Origin: G963668605 sp963668605
Lineage (GTDB): Bacteria > Acidobacteriota > Terriglobia > Bryobacterales > Bryobacteraceae
NCBI GenBank assembly: GCA_963668605.1
Contig: OY764903.1
Location: 1,612,001 to 1,676,000, forward strand
Length of the DNA: 64,000 bases
Direction: 5' to 3'
Shown here: piece after piece, positions 9,601-18,500 of the stretch
Position numbering within the stretch: position 1 is the first letter of the stretch
Layout: each line of letters starts with the position of its first letter
Made by a program: the position numbers and the translations under genes
Notes under the pieces: generated by a model
The model's input: the letters and a program-made list of their open reading frames with translations, nothing else
Database searches by the model: none
Told to the model about the DNA's origin: nothing

Positions 9601-10189
9601 CTCCGTCGAGCATGAAATCATTGTTCGCCGCCAGGCTTCCGTTGAAACTCCACTGCGCGATTCCACCGTTGTCGAAGGGGCGCAAGTAGATTTGGGCCCC
9701 GTTGAAGTTCACCCCCGCCGCGAGCGTGGATAGCATGAACGGGTTGCGCCCGTTCAGTGGAAACTCGGTCACCTGCTGGTTGTCGATCACCGCCCCCCGG
9801 TCGGCTTTGGCCGTATCGAGTAGCGGCGCTTCGCCAACCACCGTGATCTGCTCGTTCACGTTTCCCACTTCCAGAACGATGTCGGCGGTCGCGGTCTGCC
9901 CGACGTTTAACAGTAACCCGGAGCGCGTGGTCGCCTTGAACCCCGCCACCTGGACGGAAATGGAGTACGTTCCCGGGCGCAGCAAGGGCACCGTGTAACC
10001 GCCCTGCGCGTTACTCACGGCGGACGTAAGTTCGTTCGTCTCGATGTTTCGGATTTGCAGGTTCGCCTTCGGGACTCCTGCATTTGTGCTGTCGGTGACG
10101 CGCCCTGTAATGGTGGCGCGGAACTCTTGGGCTGCCAGTCCTGCAGCCAGAAGCAGGCCGAGCCCAATGAGCCGGCGTGAAGTGCACAT
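6647..10189 (-). CDS. Oar-type TonB-dependent receptor
   Basis: An 1180-residue outer-membrane receptor. The start at 10189 is chosen because AGGAGG stands 8 bases upstream and it begins a good signal peptide (LIGLGLLLAAGLAAQ); an upstream extension of the frame adds 38 residues without export features. Order: carboxypeptidase-regulatory-like Ig fold (ITGRVTDSTNAGVPKANL), a region ending in the family signature FPLNGRNPFML, plug (LVPPVDAVQEFKVQTNSYD), then a long barrel. The last residue is Trp (GLKFIW), whereas the other receptors here end in Phe. It closely resembles the receptor at 15510-19079 along its whole length. It is the last gene of a minus-strand set with sulfatase, Gfo/Idh and TIM epimerase, which points to a sugar or sulfated glycan as cargo. 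No SusD-like partner is present. Confidence 0.93.
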   Translation of the reverse strand: MCTSRRLIGLGLLLAAGLAAQEFRATITGRVTDSTNAGVPKANLQIRNIETNELTSAVSNAQGGYTVPLLRPGTYSISVQVAGFKATTRSGLLLNVGQTATADIVLEVGNVNEQITVVGEAPLLDTAKADRGAVIDNQQVTEFPLNGRNPFMLSTLAAGVNFNGAQIYLRPFDNGGIAQWSFNGSLAANNDFMLDGAPNNAQAGTNNIALVPPVDAVQEFKVQTNSYDAQYGHTGGGIVNVSLKSGTNSLHGTAYEFARRNGWDANSFQNNAVGAPRSGHYLDQYGVQAGGPVYIPKLYNGRDKSFFMVNYEGYREATPGPLTISVPEAEMRNGDFSKLVDSQGRKITIYDPTTGRDVNGTWTRDPFPGNVIPGGRVNPVAKNILGYMRKPNRPTPAGQAYSQQNLFSPGGDQLAVNRFYNLVGKYDQKIGAKHSMFWRHASNSRFAEANTNGIVFSEPGSDGYHAGRINFAEVLDWISTLTPSLVLNARLSYNRFVENYVRKGNEGFDITTLGFPKSLASSLPQKPNFGIYSFGGYAGLGAYPLLNITNNWALHPSIMWVRGSHSLKAGIDMRSIQWITNNPGSVLALNATVANTQRDYARGDALSGNSIASWLLGTPSSGSSVNNLFPTFHYLYFAPYVQDDWKVTRKLTINLGLRWDFNVPPNERYNRMNRGFDANIVNPVDAMVNHAQFPDLPVLRGSLLFAGVNGAPRNAADLYKKAIQPRFGFAYHLANRLAVRGGWGRYYLNPSNDYLQTNGYSATTSLINTLDSGRTFLPNLINNPFPDGLQMPSGSSLGAATYLGRGFNFVNPKFRIPHVNQFSLSFQYEALQGIKIEAAYVGSRTKDLQGSRSFNASSLQFRQQCDLMEGGVPSYCDQQVRNPFFGLQPFSGTSSFSSQNLNRSALAGPYPAFGGLTELTRNDGATWYNSMQLTVETRRRAGLNLLATYTLSKNIYQSGFNDVQQNIMQQGVYQFDRTHRATLGAVYQLPFGEGRRLLNSSNRFWKRIASGWEATGMLQAQSGLPWALPANVLYVKEAKLDKIDWSASRVYGVKPCVARWNDNGTITMQPFSTQYGCTDYNFLELPRFAPRLTSNYDGRLRLRAVPTMDMSLNKITRITERTSIQFRAEAFNVLNTYNFYNAHFNNNPESTTFGSLDKASVGIQEVNNPRYVQLGLKFIW

Positions 10190-10395
10190 GTGTCGAACCT
10201 CCTGAGTGTCTGCGGCTTGCCGGAGTTGGTCCTCCAACGTAGGTTCCCTCAGGTAAGCCAAATTGCGTCGGACGCCGCCCTCCACTGAGTCAGAAGGCGG
10301 CAAAGTTTCAGATCTGCGATACCCCGGACTTTTCCCACTTCTCTACCTACGAAATCCTACCAATCGGCCGTCGCCGAAAGTTGCGGCATTACCCT

Positions 10396-11235
10396 CTAAA
10401 GCAACCCGCGTACGAACAGAAGATTCCGCCGCATGCCGTCCTCTAATGACCCGCTCGGAATCGGTGTCTCCAAGCTCAGGTATCCTCGATAACCAATGTC
10501 CGCGATGGCTCGAACAACCTCTGGGAAGTTGATTTTGCCCTCTCCCAGGTAATTCTGGCCATCTTTCAGATGTATTGTGCAAATGCGGTCTTTGCCCAGC
10601 CAGCGAATCTCCTTAACTACGTCGAACCCGTGAGCGTCTGAATTCCCAACGTCGTAGAAAACTTTGACCGCATTCGATTTTGAACGCTCCATGACGCGTA
10701 CGTTATCTTCGGCCGAAAGGAAATCCTCCAGGCCCAAAACCACACCCGCCTTTTCTGCGTGCGGCGCGAGTTCTTTCAATACATCCCCAAGCGCAAGGAT
10801 CTCGCCACCCACGGGCCCGCATTTGAACGCGCATGGCATGAGGATCGTCTTGACGCCAAGTTTGCCGGCGATACGAATTGCATCCATCACCCACTTCTGG
10901 GCCAGCTTGTCGTTCTTTAGACAGTTGGCGTGAAGAATGTCCAGGCATAAGTCAACCAGTCCAATGTGATGCGTGCGCAATTGATCGAGATACTGTGCCA
11001 GAAGCTCGTCGTTATCGAGGGGCAGCTTGTTATCTACGGGCGGCCTTCCGAGAGAAAGCTCGATGCCCTGGAAGCCGATCTTCTCCGCCAGCGCGATGGA
11101 TTCGATGCTTCCGGCTTTCTTAATGCTCCAATCGGGCACACTGATTTTCAGATCCTGGCCCTTCAAGCCGGCGCTCAATAAATGCTGGGCAACCAATGCA
11201 CCGCCACCCATCAGCAAATTCCGTCGAGTAATCAT
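10396..11235 (-). CDS. TIM-barrel sugar phosphate isomerase/epimerase family protein
   Basis: 279 residues. The N-terminus MITRRNLLMGGGALVAQ is a twin-arginine-type signal, so the protein is predicted to be exported, unusual for an enzyme family named for phosphosugars. The body fits AP-endonuclease-2/xylose-isomerase-like TIM barrels: AEKIGFQGIELSLG, VVLGLEDFLS, KVFYDVGNSDAHGFD, CTIHLKDG and GYRGYLSLE, where the Glu, Asp, His and terminal Glu are the usual metal ligands. Members of this fold isomerise or epimerise sugars; some act on 3-keto-glycosides. The start has GGAG about 11 bases upstream. It lies between a Gfo/Idh gene (94-base gap) and the receptor (206-base gap) on the same strand. 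Substrate not determinable. Confidence 0.85.
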   Translation of the reverse strand: MITRRNLLMGGGALVAQHLLSAGLKGQDLKISVPDWSIKKAGSIESIALAEKIGFQGIELSLGRPPVDNKLPLDNDELLAQYLDQLRTHHIGLVDLCLDILHANCLKNDKLAQKWVMDAIRIAGKLGVKTILMPCAFKCGPVGGEILALGDVLKELAPHAEKAGVVLGLEDFLSAEDNVRVMERSKSNAVKVFYDVGNSDAHGFDVVKEIRWLGKDRICTIHLKDGQNYLGEGKINFPEVVRAIADIGYRGYLSLETPIPSGSLEDGMRRNLLFVRGLL

Positions 11236-11329
11236 AAACCTCGCTGCTCCTTTTCAACCGCAGCACTCGCCGCCAAGACTCCGAGCGCAATGCAGACCAC
11301 ACCCAGAGGCGCGGCGGCGGGCATCGTTT

Positions 11330-12457
11330 CTATACGTCAACCTCTTCCCAAGTCACGACGCGGCGTTCGTAGATCGACTTGCGGCCCATCAGCGCGGTCA
11401 GAGTGGAGATCCTGGCCGAGTCGGCATTATTTATGGGCATCTTCCGGTTGCGCGCATTGTCGATGAACGCCACCAGCGAGAGATACGCCGCTCGGATATA
11501 CGACGGCTCGCGGCTGGTATTATCCACCTGGAGCTTTTTTGCACCTTTCGTCTCCCGCCCCATCCAGGTCGCCGTTTCCAGATCGATGGCGCCGTTGGAT
11601 CCGAAAACGCGCATTTTGACCCCGGAAAATCCCGGCGGGTCGAAGTACATATGTGACCACGAAAAGCGCAGGTCATCCGGAAATTCATAAATCAAGCTGT
11701 AATTGTCCATCGTCGTGCGCCCCGGCGGCTCGTTCTTGAAGAGGTTGATTCCTCCGGAACCAAAAGCGCGGAGCGGATGGGCTCCGGCAATCCAAACCAT
11801 CTGGTCGATATAGTGGCAGGCCTGTTCCACGATACTGTCTCCGGATCGGGAACGGTCGAAATACCACGCGGTATTGCGCGGCAGGTCGTTGGTATGCCGG
11901 TGGCCTTGCAGGAACACAACCTTGCCGATCCCGCCTTCCTTGATGAATTTCGCCGACGCCGCGTTATTGGGGTCATGGCGCATTTGGAAGCCGGCCTGAA
12001 AAATCCCTTTTGCCGCGTGCGCCGCATTGGTCACCATACGGCACTCCTCGGGCGTGATCGCCATCGGCTTCTCGCAATACACGTGCTTGCCGACTTCCAG
12101 CGCCGCTACGGCCATCTCCTTGTGCCGATCTACCGGCGTGGCTATCACCACGGCGTCGATGTCTTTGCGCTCGAGCATTTTGCGGAATTCCGAGTAGCCC
12201 TCGGGGGAATGTCCGGCTGCGGTCGCAGTATCAACCGCGGCCTTCAGCGCCTCCGGATTGATATCGCAAATCGCAACCACTTTAATTCCCGGCACCTGCA
12301 ACATTTCCTTCACGAGGAAGCTGCCGCGGTTGCCTACCCCGATGAACGCCACCCGGACCGTATCATTCGGAGACTGAGCGGGAAGAAGAGCAGCACTTCC
12401 GGTCGCTACCGCGGGCACTTGCAGGAAGTGCCGGCGTGTGTAATCTGACTGATTCAT
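11330..12457 (-). CDS. Gfo/Idh/MocA family oxidoreductase, Tat-exported
   Basis: 375 residues from the ATG at 12457, which has AGGAG 7 bases upstream; an in-frame ATG 22 codons earlier has no such site. N-terminus YTRRHFLQVPA is a twin-arginine motif with a short hydrophobic stretch. The nucleotide-binding glycine motif is AFIGVGNRG, followed by VVAICDI, and the family signature CEKPMA with its catalytic-region Lys. The C-terminal half has the GFO/IDH C-domain pattern and ends RRVVTWEEVDV. Such enzymes use bound NAD(P) to oxidise or reduce sugars and derivatives. It starts 38 bases after the sulfatase stop, so the two are probably co-transcribed. Exact reaction unknown. Confidence 0.9.
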   Translation of the reverse strand: MNQSDYTRRHFLQVPAVATGSAALLPAQSPNDTVRVAFIGVGNRGSFLVKEMLQVPGIKVVAICDINPEALKAAVDTATAAGHSPEGYSEFRKMLERKDIDAVVIATPVDRHKEMAVAALEVGKHVYCEKPMAITPEECRMVTNAAHAAKGIFQAGFQMRHDPNNAASAKFIKEGGIGKVVFLQGHRHTNDLPRNTAWYFDRSRSGDSIVEQACHYIDQMVWIAGAHPLRAFGSGGINLFKNEPPGRTTMDNYSLIYEFPDDLRFSWSHMYFDPPGFSGVKMRVFGSNGAIDLETATWMGRETKGAKKLQVDNTSREPSYIRAAYLSLVAFIDNARNRKMPINNADSARISTLTALMGRKSIYERRVVTWEEVDV

Positions 12458-12495
12458 ATTCACTCCTTTTCGTCGAAAGCGCTTCTCGCGCGCCG

Positions 12496-13938
12496 CTAAG
12501 ACGCGTGGTCTTCTCTCTTCCACCAGTCGATGGGATCCGGGACTACAGCGACCTTACGTGGTTCCGTGCGCGCGGTCTTCAGATATCGCTCGATGCGCGC
12601 CATCACCTCCGGATTTTCCGCGGCCACGTTGCGAGTCTCGCCGAGATCGTTCTTGAGATTGTAGAGTTCGAGCTTCGCATCGGGTGCAGGCCGCACGACC
12701 TTCCAGTCCCCCATGCGCACGGCCGCGGAAGGCAGCTCCCTGAGAGGCTCTCCCTTTTTTGCATCGTATCTGGGAAGTTCCCAATACATGAATTCATGCG
12801 CCTGCTGTTCGCGCCCGGCCGCCTTTGGCCCGAGCAGGGTCGGCATCACCGAGATACCGTCGATTCCTTTCGGCGCGCTTGTTCCCGCTATTTCGGCCAG
12901 CGTGGGCATTACATCACAAAAAGCCCAGGGATGATGGCTTACCGCTCCCGCCGCTATTTTTCCTGGCCAGCGGGCCATCATGGGTACGCGAATTCCACCC
13001 TCATAGAAATCCTGCTTATTCCCACGCAACGGTTGGTTGCTGTGGAAGTAATCGTCTCCCCAGAGTGCGGGAGAGCCGCCGTTGTCGCTCGTGAAAAACA
13101 CGATCGTGTTCTCCTCCAGAGCCAACTCCTTCAGCAATGTCATGATTCGTCCAACGGTCCGGTCGAGGCGGCTCACCATGCCGGCATACGTGGCCCGGGG
13201 ATAATCCTGGTCGGCATAGTGCTTCCTGGCAGTCCGGTATGGCTTGGCCTCGGGAAATTTGTCTTTGTATTCGTTCAGAGAGTCATCGGGCACCAGCAAT
13301 TCCAGGTGCGGCAACGTGACAGGCATATAACAGAAGAACGGCTCGTCCTTGTGCCGGCGAATGAAGGTCTCCGCGCGCGCGGCGATCGCGTCGTGCGAAT
13401 AGGTTTTCCGCTGGCCGTTGTCGTTCCCCGGAAGCGGACTCTCCTTTTCGTTGTCGTAGAGAATGTGGGGGTAATAATAATGCGCATGGACCTGGTTCAG
13501 ATATCCGAAGAACTCATCGAAACCATGCTTGCTGGGAGCGCCAGGATTCCCTACGTCGCCCAAGCCCCATTTGCCGAAGCCACCCGTCGCGTAACCAGCG
13601 CTCTTGAGGACCTGCGCCACCGTGACATCTTCGGGAAGCAGCGGCTTGTTTCCCATGCCGAGATTGGCTCGCACGGCGGTGTGCCCGCCATGGAAGCCCG
13701 TCATCAGCACGCTGCGTGATGGCGCGCAAACCGTGCAGCCGGAGTAGGCATCCGTGAAACGCATGCCCTCGCTTGCGAGCCGGTCGATGTTGGGGGTCCG
13801 AATCTGTCGCTGCCCGTAGCAACCTACGTCCGCGTATCCCAAGTCGTCCGCAAGGATGAAAACAATATTGGGACGCCGTGCGGCAGCGCGGAGGCGCACT
13901 CCCGTCGCGGTGATCGTTAAGAATGCTCTGCGATTCAT
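12496..13938 (-). CDS. Sulfatase (arylsulfatase/alkaline phosphatase superfamily)
   Basis: 480 residues. Short export-like N-terminus (MNRRAFLTITATG, a weak twin-arginine pattern). Metal-binding Asp pair at residues 31-32 (FILADDLGY) and the formylglycine motif CAPSR with Cys71, the residue converted by a maturase to formylglycine. Further sulfatase landmarks: GKWGLGDVG, the metal site FTSDNGG, and a C-terminal DWKVVR. Type I sulfatases of this form hydrolyse sulfate esters from glycans. It is first in a minus-strand run with Gfo/Idh, TIM epimerase and receptor, suggesting desulfation of an imported saccharide. No clear Shine-Dalgarno is seen. No formylglycine-generating enzyme is in the window. 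Which sulfate ester is cleaved cannot be told. Confidence 0.93.
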   Translation of the reverse strand: MNRRAFLTITATGVRLRAAARRPNIVFILADDLGYADVGCYGQRQIRTPNIDRLASEGMRFTDAYSGCTVCAPSRSVLMTGFHGGHTAVRANLGMGNKPLLPEDVTVAQVLKSAGYATGGFGKWGLGDVGNPGAPSKHGFDEFFGYLNQVHAHYYYPHILYDNEKESPLPGNDNGQRKTYSHDAIAARAETFIRRHKDEPFFCYMPVTLPHLELLVPDDSLNEYKDKFPEAKPYRTARKHYADQDYPRATYAGMVSRLDRTVGRIMTLLKELALEENTIVFFTSDNGGSPALWGDDYFHSNQPLRGNKQDFYEGGIRVPMMARWPGKIAAGAVSHHPWAFCDVMPTLAEIAGTSAPKGIDGISVMPTLLGPKAAGREQQAHEFMYWELPRYDAKKGEPLRELPSAAVRMGDWKVVRPAPDAKLELYNLKNDLGETRNVAAENPEVMARIERYLKTARTEPRKVAVVPDPIDWWKREDHAS

Positions 13939-14203
13939 CTGAGTGAGTATATGTTACCGGAGTTGCGATTCACAAGCTGTGGTGGTGCATAGTAACGGGT
14001 GCACGACTAGAAAATGATGGATCAAGCGGCCCTCGGTTCTGATCGGCGTTCCCAGAAGTCCTGAAACCTGCCACTGAGCTTCGAACAGCGAAGGGCGATT
14101 CTGTATATCACCGAGAATCTCTGGAAAAGTCCATTGGCGGACAAATTGTTATAAAATACTGTGCGCGGGCCGCAACGTAACGCCCTGTTAACAAGAAAAT
14201 TCG
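13939..14203. promoter_or_regulatory. Shared intergenic region of two divergent sugar loci
   Basis: 265 bases between the sulfatase start (minus) and a Gfo/Idh start (plus), so both promoters must lie here or inside the flanking genes. An A/T-rich stretch at 14148-14159 (GTTATAAAATAC) is a possible plus-strand -10, but no -35 at proper spacing is visible. No convincing palindrome was found. Confidence 0.4.
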
Positions 14204-15478
14204 ATGAGTACACGTTTTTTAAGTAGAAGAAACTTTGTGGGGGCGAGCGCCTCCGCTTTTACGATCCTCAAGCCGGAACTGGTCCGGGGTGCGGGAAAGG
14301 AAAAGCTGAAGGCCGGCCTCATCGGTTGTGGCGGACGCGGCACGCAGGCGGCGTGGGACCTACTCTCCGGCAGTGAGAACGTCGAACTGGTTGCCATGGC
14401 CGATCTGTTCGAGGATCATCTGGAGCAATCGCTGACCCAGTTGCGTGATCCCAAGGGAAAATTCGCGGGCGTTCAAGACAAGCTCAAGATCGATCCCGAA
14501 CACCACTTCACCGGCTTCGACGCCTATAAGAAGCTGATCGCCTCCGATGTGGATATTGTGATGCTCTGCACGCCGCCCGGCTATCGTCCCATGCATTTCG
14601 AGGCGGCGGTGGAGGCCAAGAAGCACGTGTTCGCCGAGAAGCCGATTGCCACAGATCCAGTGGGTGTACGGCGTTTCATGGCGGCGGTCCGGAAATCGGA
14701 GCAATTGAAGCTTACAGTAATGTCCGGGGCGCATCGCCGCTCGTTCGACGAGTTCGTCGACACGATCGAGAAGATCCACAACGGCGTGATCGGCGAAATT
14801 GTGGCCGCGAATTCGTGGTATCTCAGCAAGCCCGTGTTCCATGTGAAGGAGCGCGATGCCAAGTGGGGGGACACGGAGTTCCAGCACAGGAATTGGTACT
14901 CGTACCTCTGGCTGTGCGGCGATCAAATCGTGGAACAGCATTTCCACAACCTGGACACGATCAACTGGGTGATGGGCACACATCCGGTGAAGGCCGTGGC
15001 CTCGGGCGGAGCGGCATGGCGTCCGCGCGAGGCATACTATGGCAATATTTACGATCACCTGACAACCGACTTTGAGTACCCCAACGGAGTCCATTTCAGC
15101 AGCCAGTGCCGCCAGTATCCGGGTTCCTGTTTCCAGAAAACCGACGACCTCGTCGTGGGCACAAAAGGCCGCAGCAACTGCCGGGACATGAGCCCCGCCG
15201 GAATGACGACTGTTTGGGCGCGCAAAGCCTACGTGAATGAACACGCCAGAATGGTCAAGAGCATCCGGGGCGACGGGCCATACGTGAACTACGGCATGGC
15301 CGTGGCCGAAAGCACGATGACCGGGATCATGGCTCGCGAGTCCGCCTACTCGGGCCAGGAGATCACGTGGGATCAGATCATGAACTCGAAACAGGACCTG
15401 ATGCCGAAGGCTTTCGATCTCAAGCAGAAGATGGACATCCCAATGCTACCGGCTCCGGGCGTCTACAAATTCATTTAA
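14204..15478 (+). CDS. Gfo/Idh/MocA family oxidoreductase, Tat-exported
   Basis: 424 residues. Twin-arginine signal FLSRRNFVGASAS. Nucleotide-binding motif LIGCGGRG, then VAMADLFEDH, and the signature AEKPIA. The C-terminal domain contains RHRNWYSYLWLCGDQ-like aromatic sequence (QHRNWYSYLWLCGDQ) and EQHFHNLDTINW, with His residues expected near the sugar in this subfamily (comparable to secreted glycoside-processing members). It is first in a plus-strand run with a receptor (31-base gap) and a TIM epimerase, and is divergent from the sulfatase locus. No good Shine-Dalgarno precedes the ATG. The direction and substrate of the redox reaction are unknown; no electron-acceptor gene is adjacent. 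Confidence 0.9.
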   Translation: MSTRFLSRRNFVGASASAFTILKPELVRGAGKEKLKAGLIGCGGRGTQAAWDLLSGSENVELVAMADLFEDHLEQSLTQLRDPKGKFAGVQDKLKIDPEHHFTGFDAYKKLIASDVDIVMLCTPPGYRPMHFEAAVEAKKHVFAEKPIATDPVGVRRFMAAVRKSEQLKLTVMSGAHRRSFDEFVDTIEKIHNGVIGEIVAANSWYLSKPVFHVKERDAKWGDTEFQHRNWYSYLWLCGDQIVEQHFHNLDTINWVMGTHPVKAVASGGAAWRPREAYYGNIYDHLTTDFEYPNGVHFSSQCRQYPGSCFQKTDDLVVGTKGRSNCRDMSPAGMTTVWARKAYVNEHARMVKSIRGDGPYVNYGMAVAESTMTGIMARESAYSGQEITWDQIMNSKQDLMPKAFDLKQKMDIPMLPAPGVYKFI

Positions 15479-15509
15479 CGTTTACAGATTTATTTAGAGG
15501 GAGTTCGCA

Positions 15510-18500
15510 ATGGTTGCTCGAAAGTTCTTGGTATTTGCCGCATCCGTTTTAGCCTGCGCCGGCCTGCTGGTGGCGCAGGAGTTCCGTGCCAAACTGACCG
15601 GGCGCGTGACGGACAGCTCGGACGCTTCTATTCCCGGCTGTTCGGTGCGTGTGATTAATATCGAAACCGATGAATCGATCCCGGTGGTTACGGATGCGCG
15701 GGGCGACTATACGGTCCCGTTGCTGCGCCCGGGCAAGTATCGGGTGACGGCGGAAGCCAAGGGCTTCAAGAGCTTCACAAGGGATGGGTTGGCGGTGGCT
15801 GTGGGTCAGAGTGCTACGCTGGACATCCGGTTGGCCGTGGGAGACGTTTCGGAAACGGTGGTAGTCAAGGACGAAGCGCCTCTGCTGGATGCAGCCAAGG
15901 CGGACCGGGGACAGGTGATCAGTAACCAGGGGGTTTCGGAACTGCCGCTGAACGGGCGCAATCCATTCATGCTCTCGGCCACGGTAGCGGGCGTAAATTT
16001 CAACGGCAACCTGATTTACGAGCGGCCGTTCGACAATGGCTCGGGTGCTGATTGGAGCATCAATGGCGGCTTCAACCGGCAGAACGAATTCCTGCTGGAT
16101 GGCGCGCCCAATAACTCGCTGACGAACGGGAATAACCTCGCGCTGATACCACCGGTGGATGCGGTTCAGGAGTTCAAGATCCAAACGAACTCGTACGACG
16201 CGCAGTACGGCCGCACCTCGGGTGGGATAGTAAACGTTTCGCTGAAGAGCGGCACGAACATGTTGCACGGCACCCTGTTCGAATTCATGCGGAGATCGTT
16301 TCTCGACGCGAATTCCTTCCAAAACAACGCCGCCGGAGCGCCACGCGTGGGTCATTACCAGGATCAGTTCGGCGGGGAGATCGACGGCCCGGTGTATTTG
16401 CCGAAAATCTACAACGGCAGAGACAAGACGTTCTTCATGTTCACCTTCGAACAATTCCGCGACGGTACGCCCCGCCCATTCACGCTTTCGGTGCCGCAGC
16501 CGGAGTTCTTCCAGGGAGATTTCAGCAAGTTGGCCGACAAGAACGGGAACAGGATTGCAGTTTACGATCCTCTGACGGGTCAGGCGAATGCTTCGGGCGC
16601 CTGGGTGCGGCAGGCTTTCCCCGGAAACATGATTCCGGTCAGCCGAATCAACCCGGTCGCAAAAGCGATCCTGAGCTACCAACTGAAGCCAAACACCGTG
16701 ACTCCCGGGCAGGGATATTCAATCCAGAACTGCTTCCTGCCGGGCAGCGGATCCAATGCGGCCAATGGGGACCTGGACAGGTTCCATAACGTGGCCATGA
16801 AGTTCGACCAGAACTTCGGCAGTGCGAATCGGGTCTTCTTTCGCGCCGCCTGGAATAACCGGTTCGAGTTCGGATCACAGAACGGCCTGACCGGGGTCGG
16901 CAGCCGCGGGCAACTGCCGCAACAGAGGCAAAACCGGGCCTATGGTCTGGACTGGGTGGGAACTGCAACGCCGTCGCTGATTTTTAACGCGCGGCTTTCG
17001 TTCAACCGCTTTTTCGAATCGAATCGCACCGACGGGAACAAAGGGTTCGACATGACCAGCCTGGGATACCCGGTCTCGATGGTGAAGCAGTTAGCCCAGC
17101 AGGATTACTACGGGGCATACCAGTTCGGCACTTACAATCGGCTGGGCGGCTACCCGAGCACCAGCTACACCAATACGTGGGCGCTGGCTCCGAACGCCAC
17201 CTTCATTCATGGCGCGCACATGTTGAAGGGCGGCCTGGATGTACGTTGGGTGCAATATCTGAGCGTGGCTCCAGGAAGTGGGCTGGCACTCAACTTCGAC
17301 CAGGCATTCACACAGGCGATCTACAACACGGCCGACAGCTCAAGCGGCAATGCCATCGCCTCCACGCTGCTGGGCTATCCTAGCGGCGGCAGCGCCGACA
17401 ATAACGTCCTGCCCACTTACATGTACAAGTATTACGCCCCATATCTCCAGGACGACTGGAAAATATCCAAAAAACTGACGCTGAACCTGGGGTTGCGTTG
17501 GGATTTCAATACCCCGGCTAACGAACGGTACAACCGGATGAATCGTGGCTTTGACGCAACAGTTGTCAATCCGGCAGACAAACTGATTGACCACAGCTTA
17601 TATCCAGGCACGCTGAAGGGTAGCATCTTATTCGCGGGCGCCAACGGGCAGCCGCGCGAGGCCGCCAACCTCCACATGACTGCGGCTCAGCCGCGTATCG
17701 GATTCGCGTACCATGTGGAACAGAATACGGTCGTCCGCGGAGGCTGGGGCCGGTATTATATGAATCCGAACGGCTACATGCAAACCGCCGGGTTCAGCCA
17801 AGCTACACCATTCGAGAGTTCGTTGGATAGCGGACGAACACCGGCGCTGGGCGCCAACGGGGCCGCTCCGCTGTTTAACCCTTTCCCGAACGGGATGCGC
17901 ATACCGGCCGGGGCATCGGGCGGCGCACTGACATTCCTGGGCCAGGGTTTCACTTTTTTCAACCCCGAGTTCAAGCCGCCGCACATGGATCAGTTCTCGC
18001 TCGGCATCCAGCGGCAACTCCCTCTCAATTCGATGATCGAAGTCTCGTATGTTGGCAGCCGTGGCAACGAACTCCAGGATTCAATCGGTTATAACCAGCA
18101 GAGTCTGGCATCGCGCAAACTCTGCAATCCGCTGGAGGGCGGGTCGCCGTCCTACTGCGATGCATTGGTAAAGAATCCCTTCGTGGGACTAGCCCCGTTT
18201 TCCGGCACGACGCTTTATAGCGCACAGACGGTTTCACGGACCAGACTGCAGACTCCCTTTCCGGAATTTGGAGCGATTACCAAGGATGGACTGAATACCG
18301 GGAAATCATGGTACAACGCGGCGCAGGTTGTATACCAGATTCGCTCCAAGGGTGGCCTGACGCTGCACGCCAATTACACCCTTTCGAAGATGATTCAGCA
18401 GTCGGGGTGGACGGACAGCGCAGCAATGGTTCCCGACCGTGGCATTTCGAGCCTGGACCGCACGCAGAACATTACCGTTTCGTCGGTTTGGGAGTTGCCA

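Noticed and set aside
12436..13719. 427-codon open frame on the plus strand
   Set aside because: Antisense to a sulfatase with intact catalytic motifs. The antisense product has no recognisable features.
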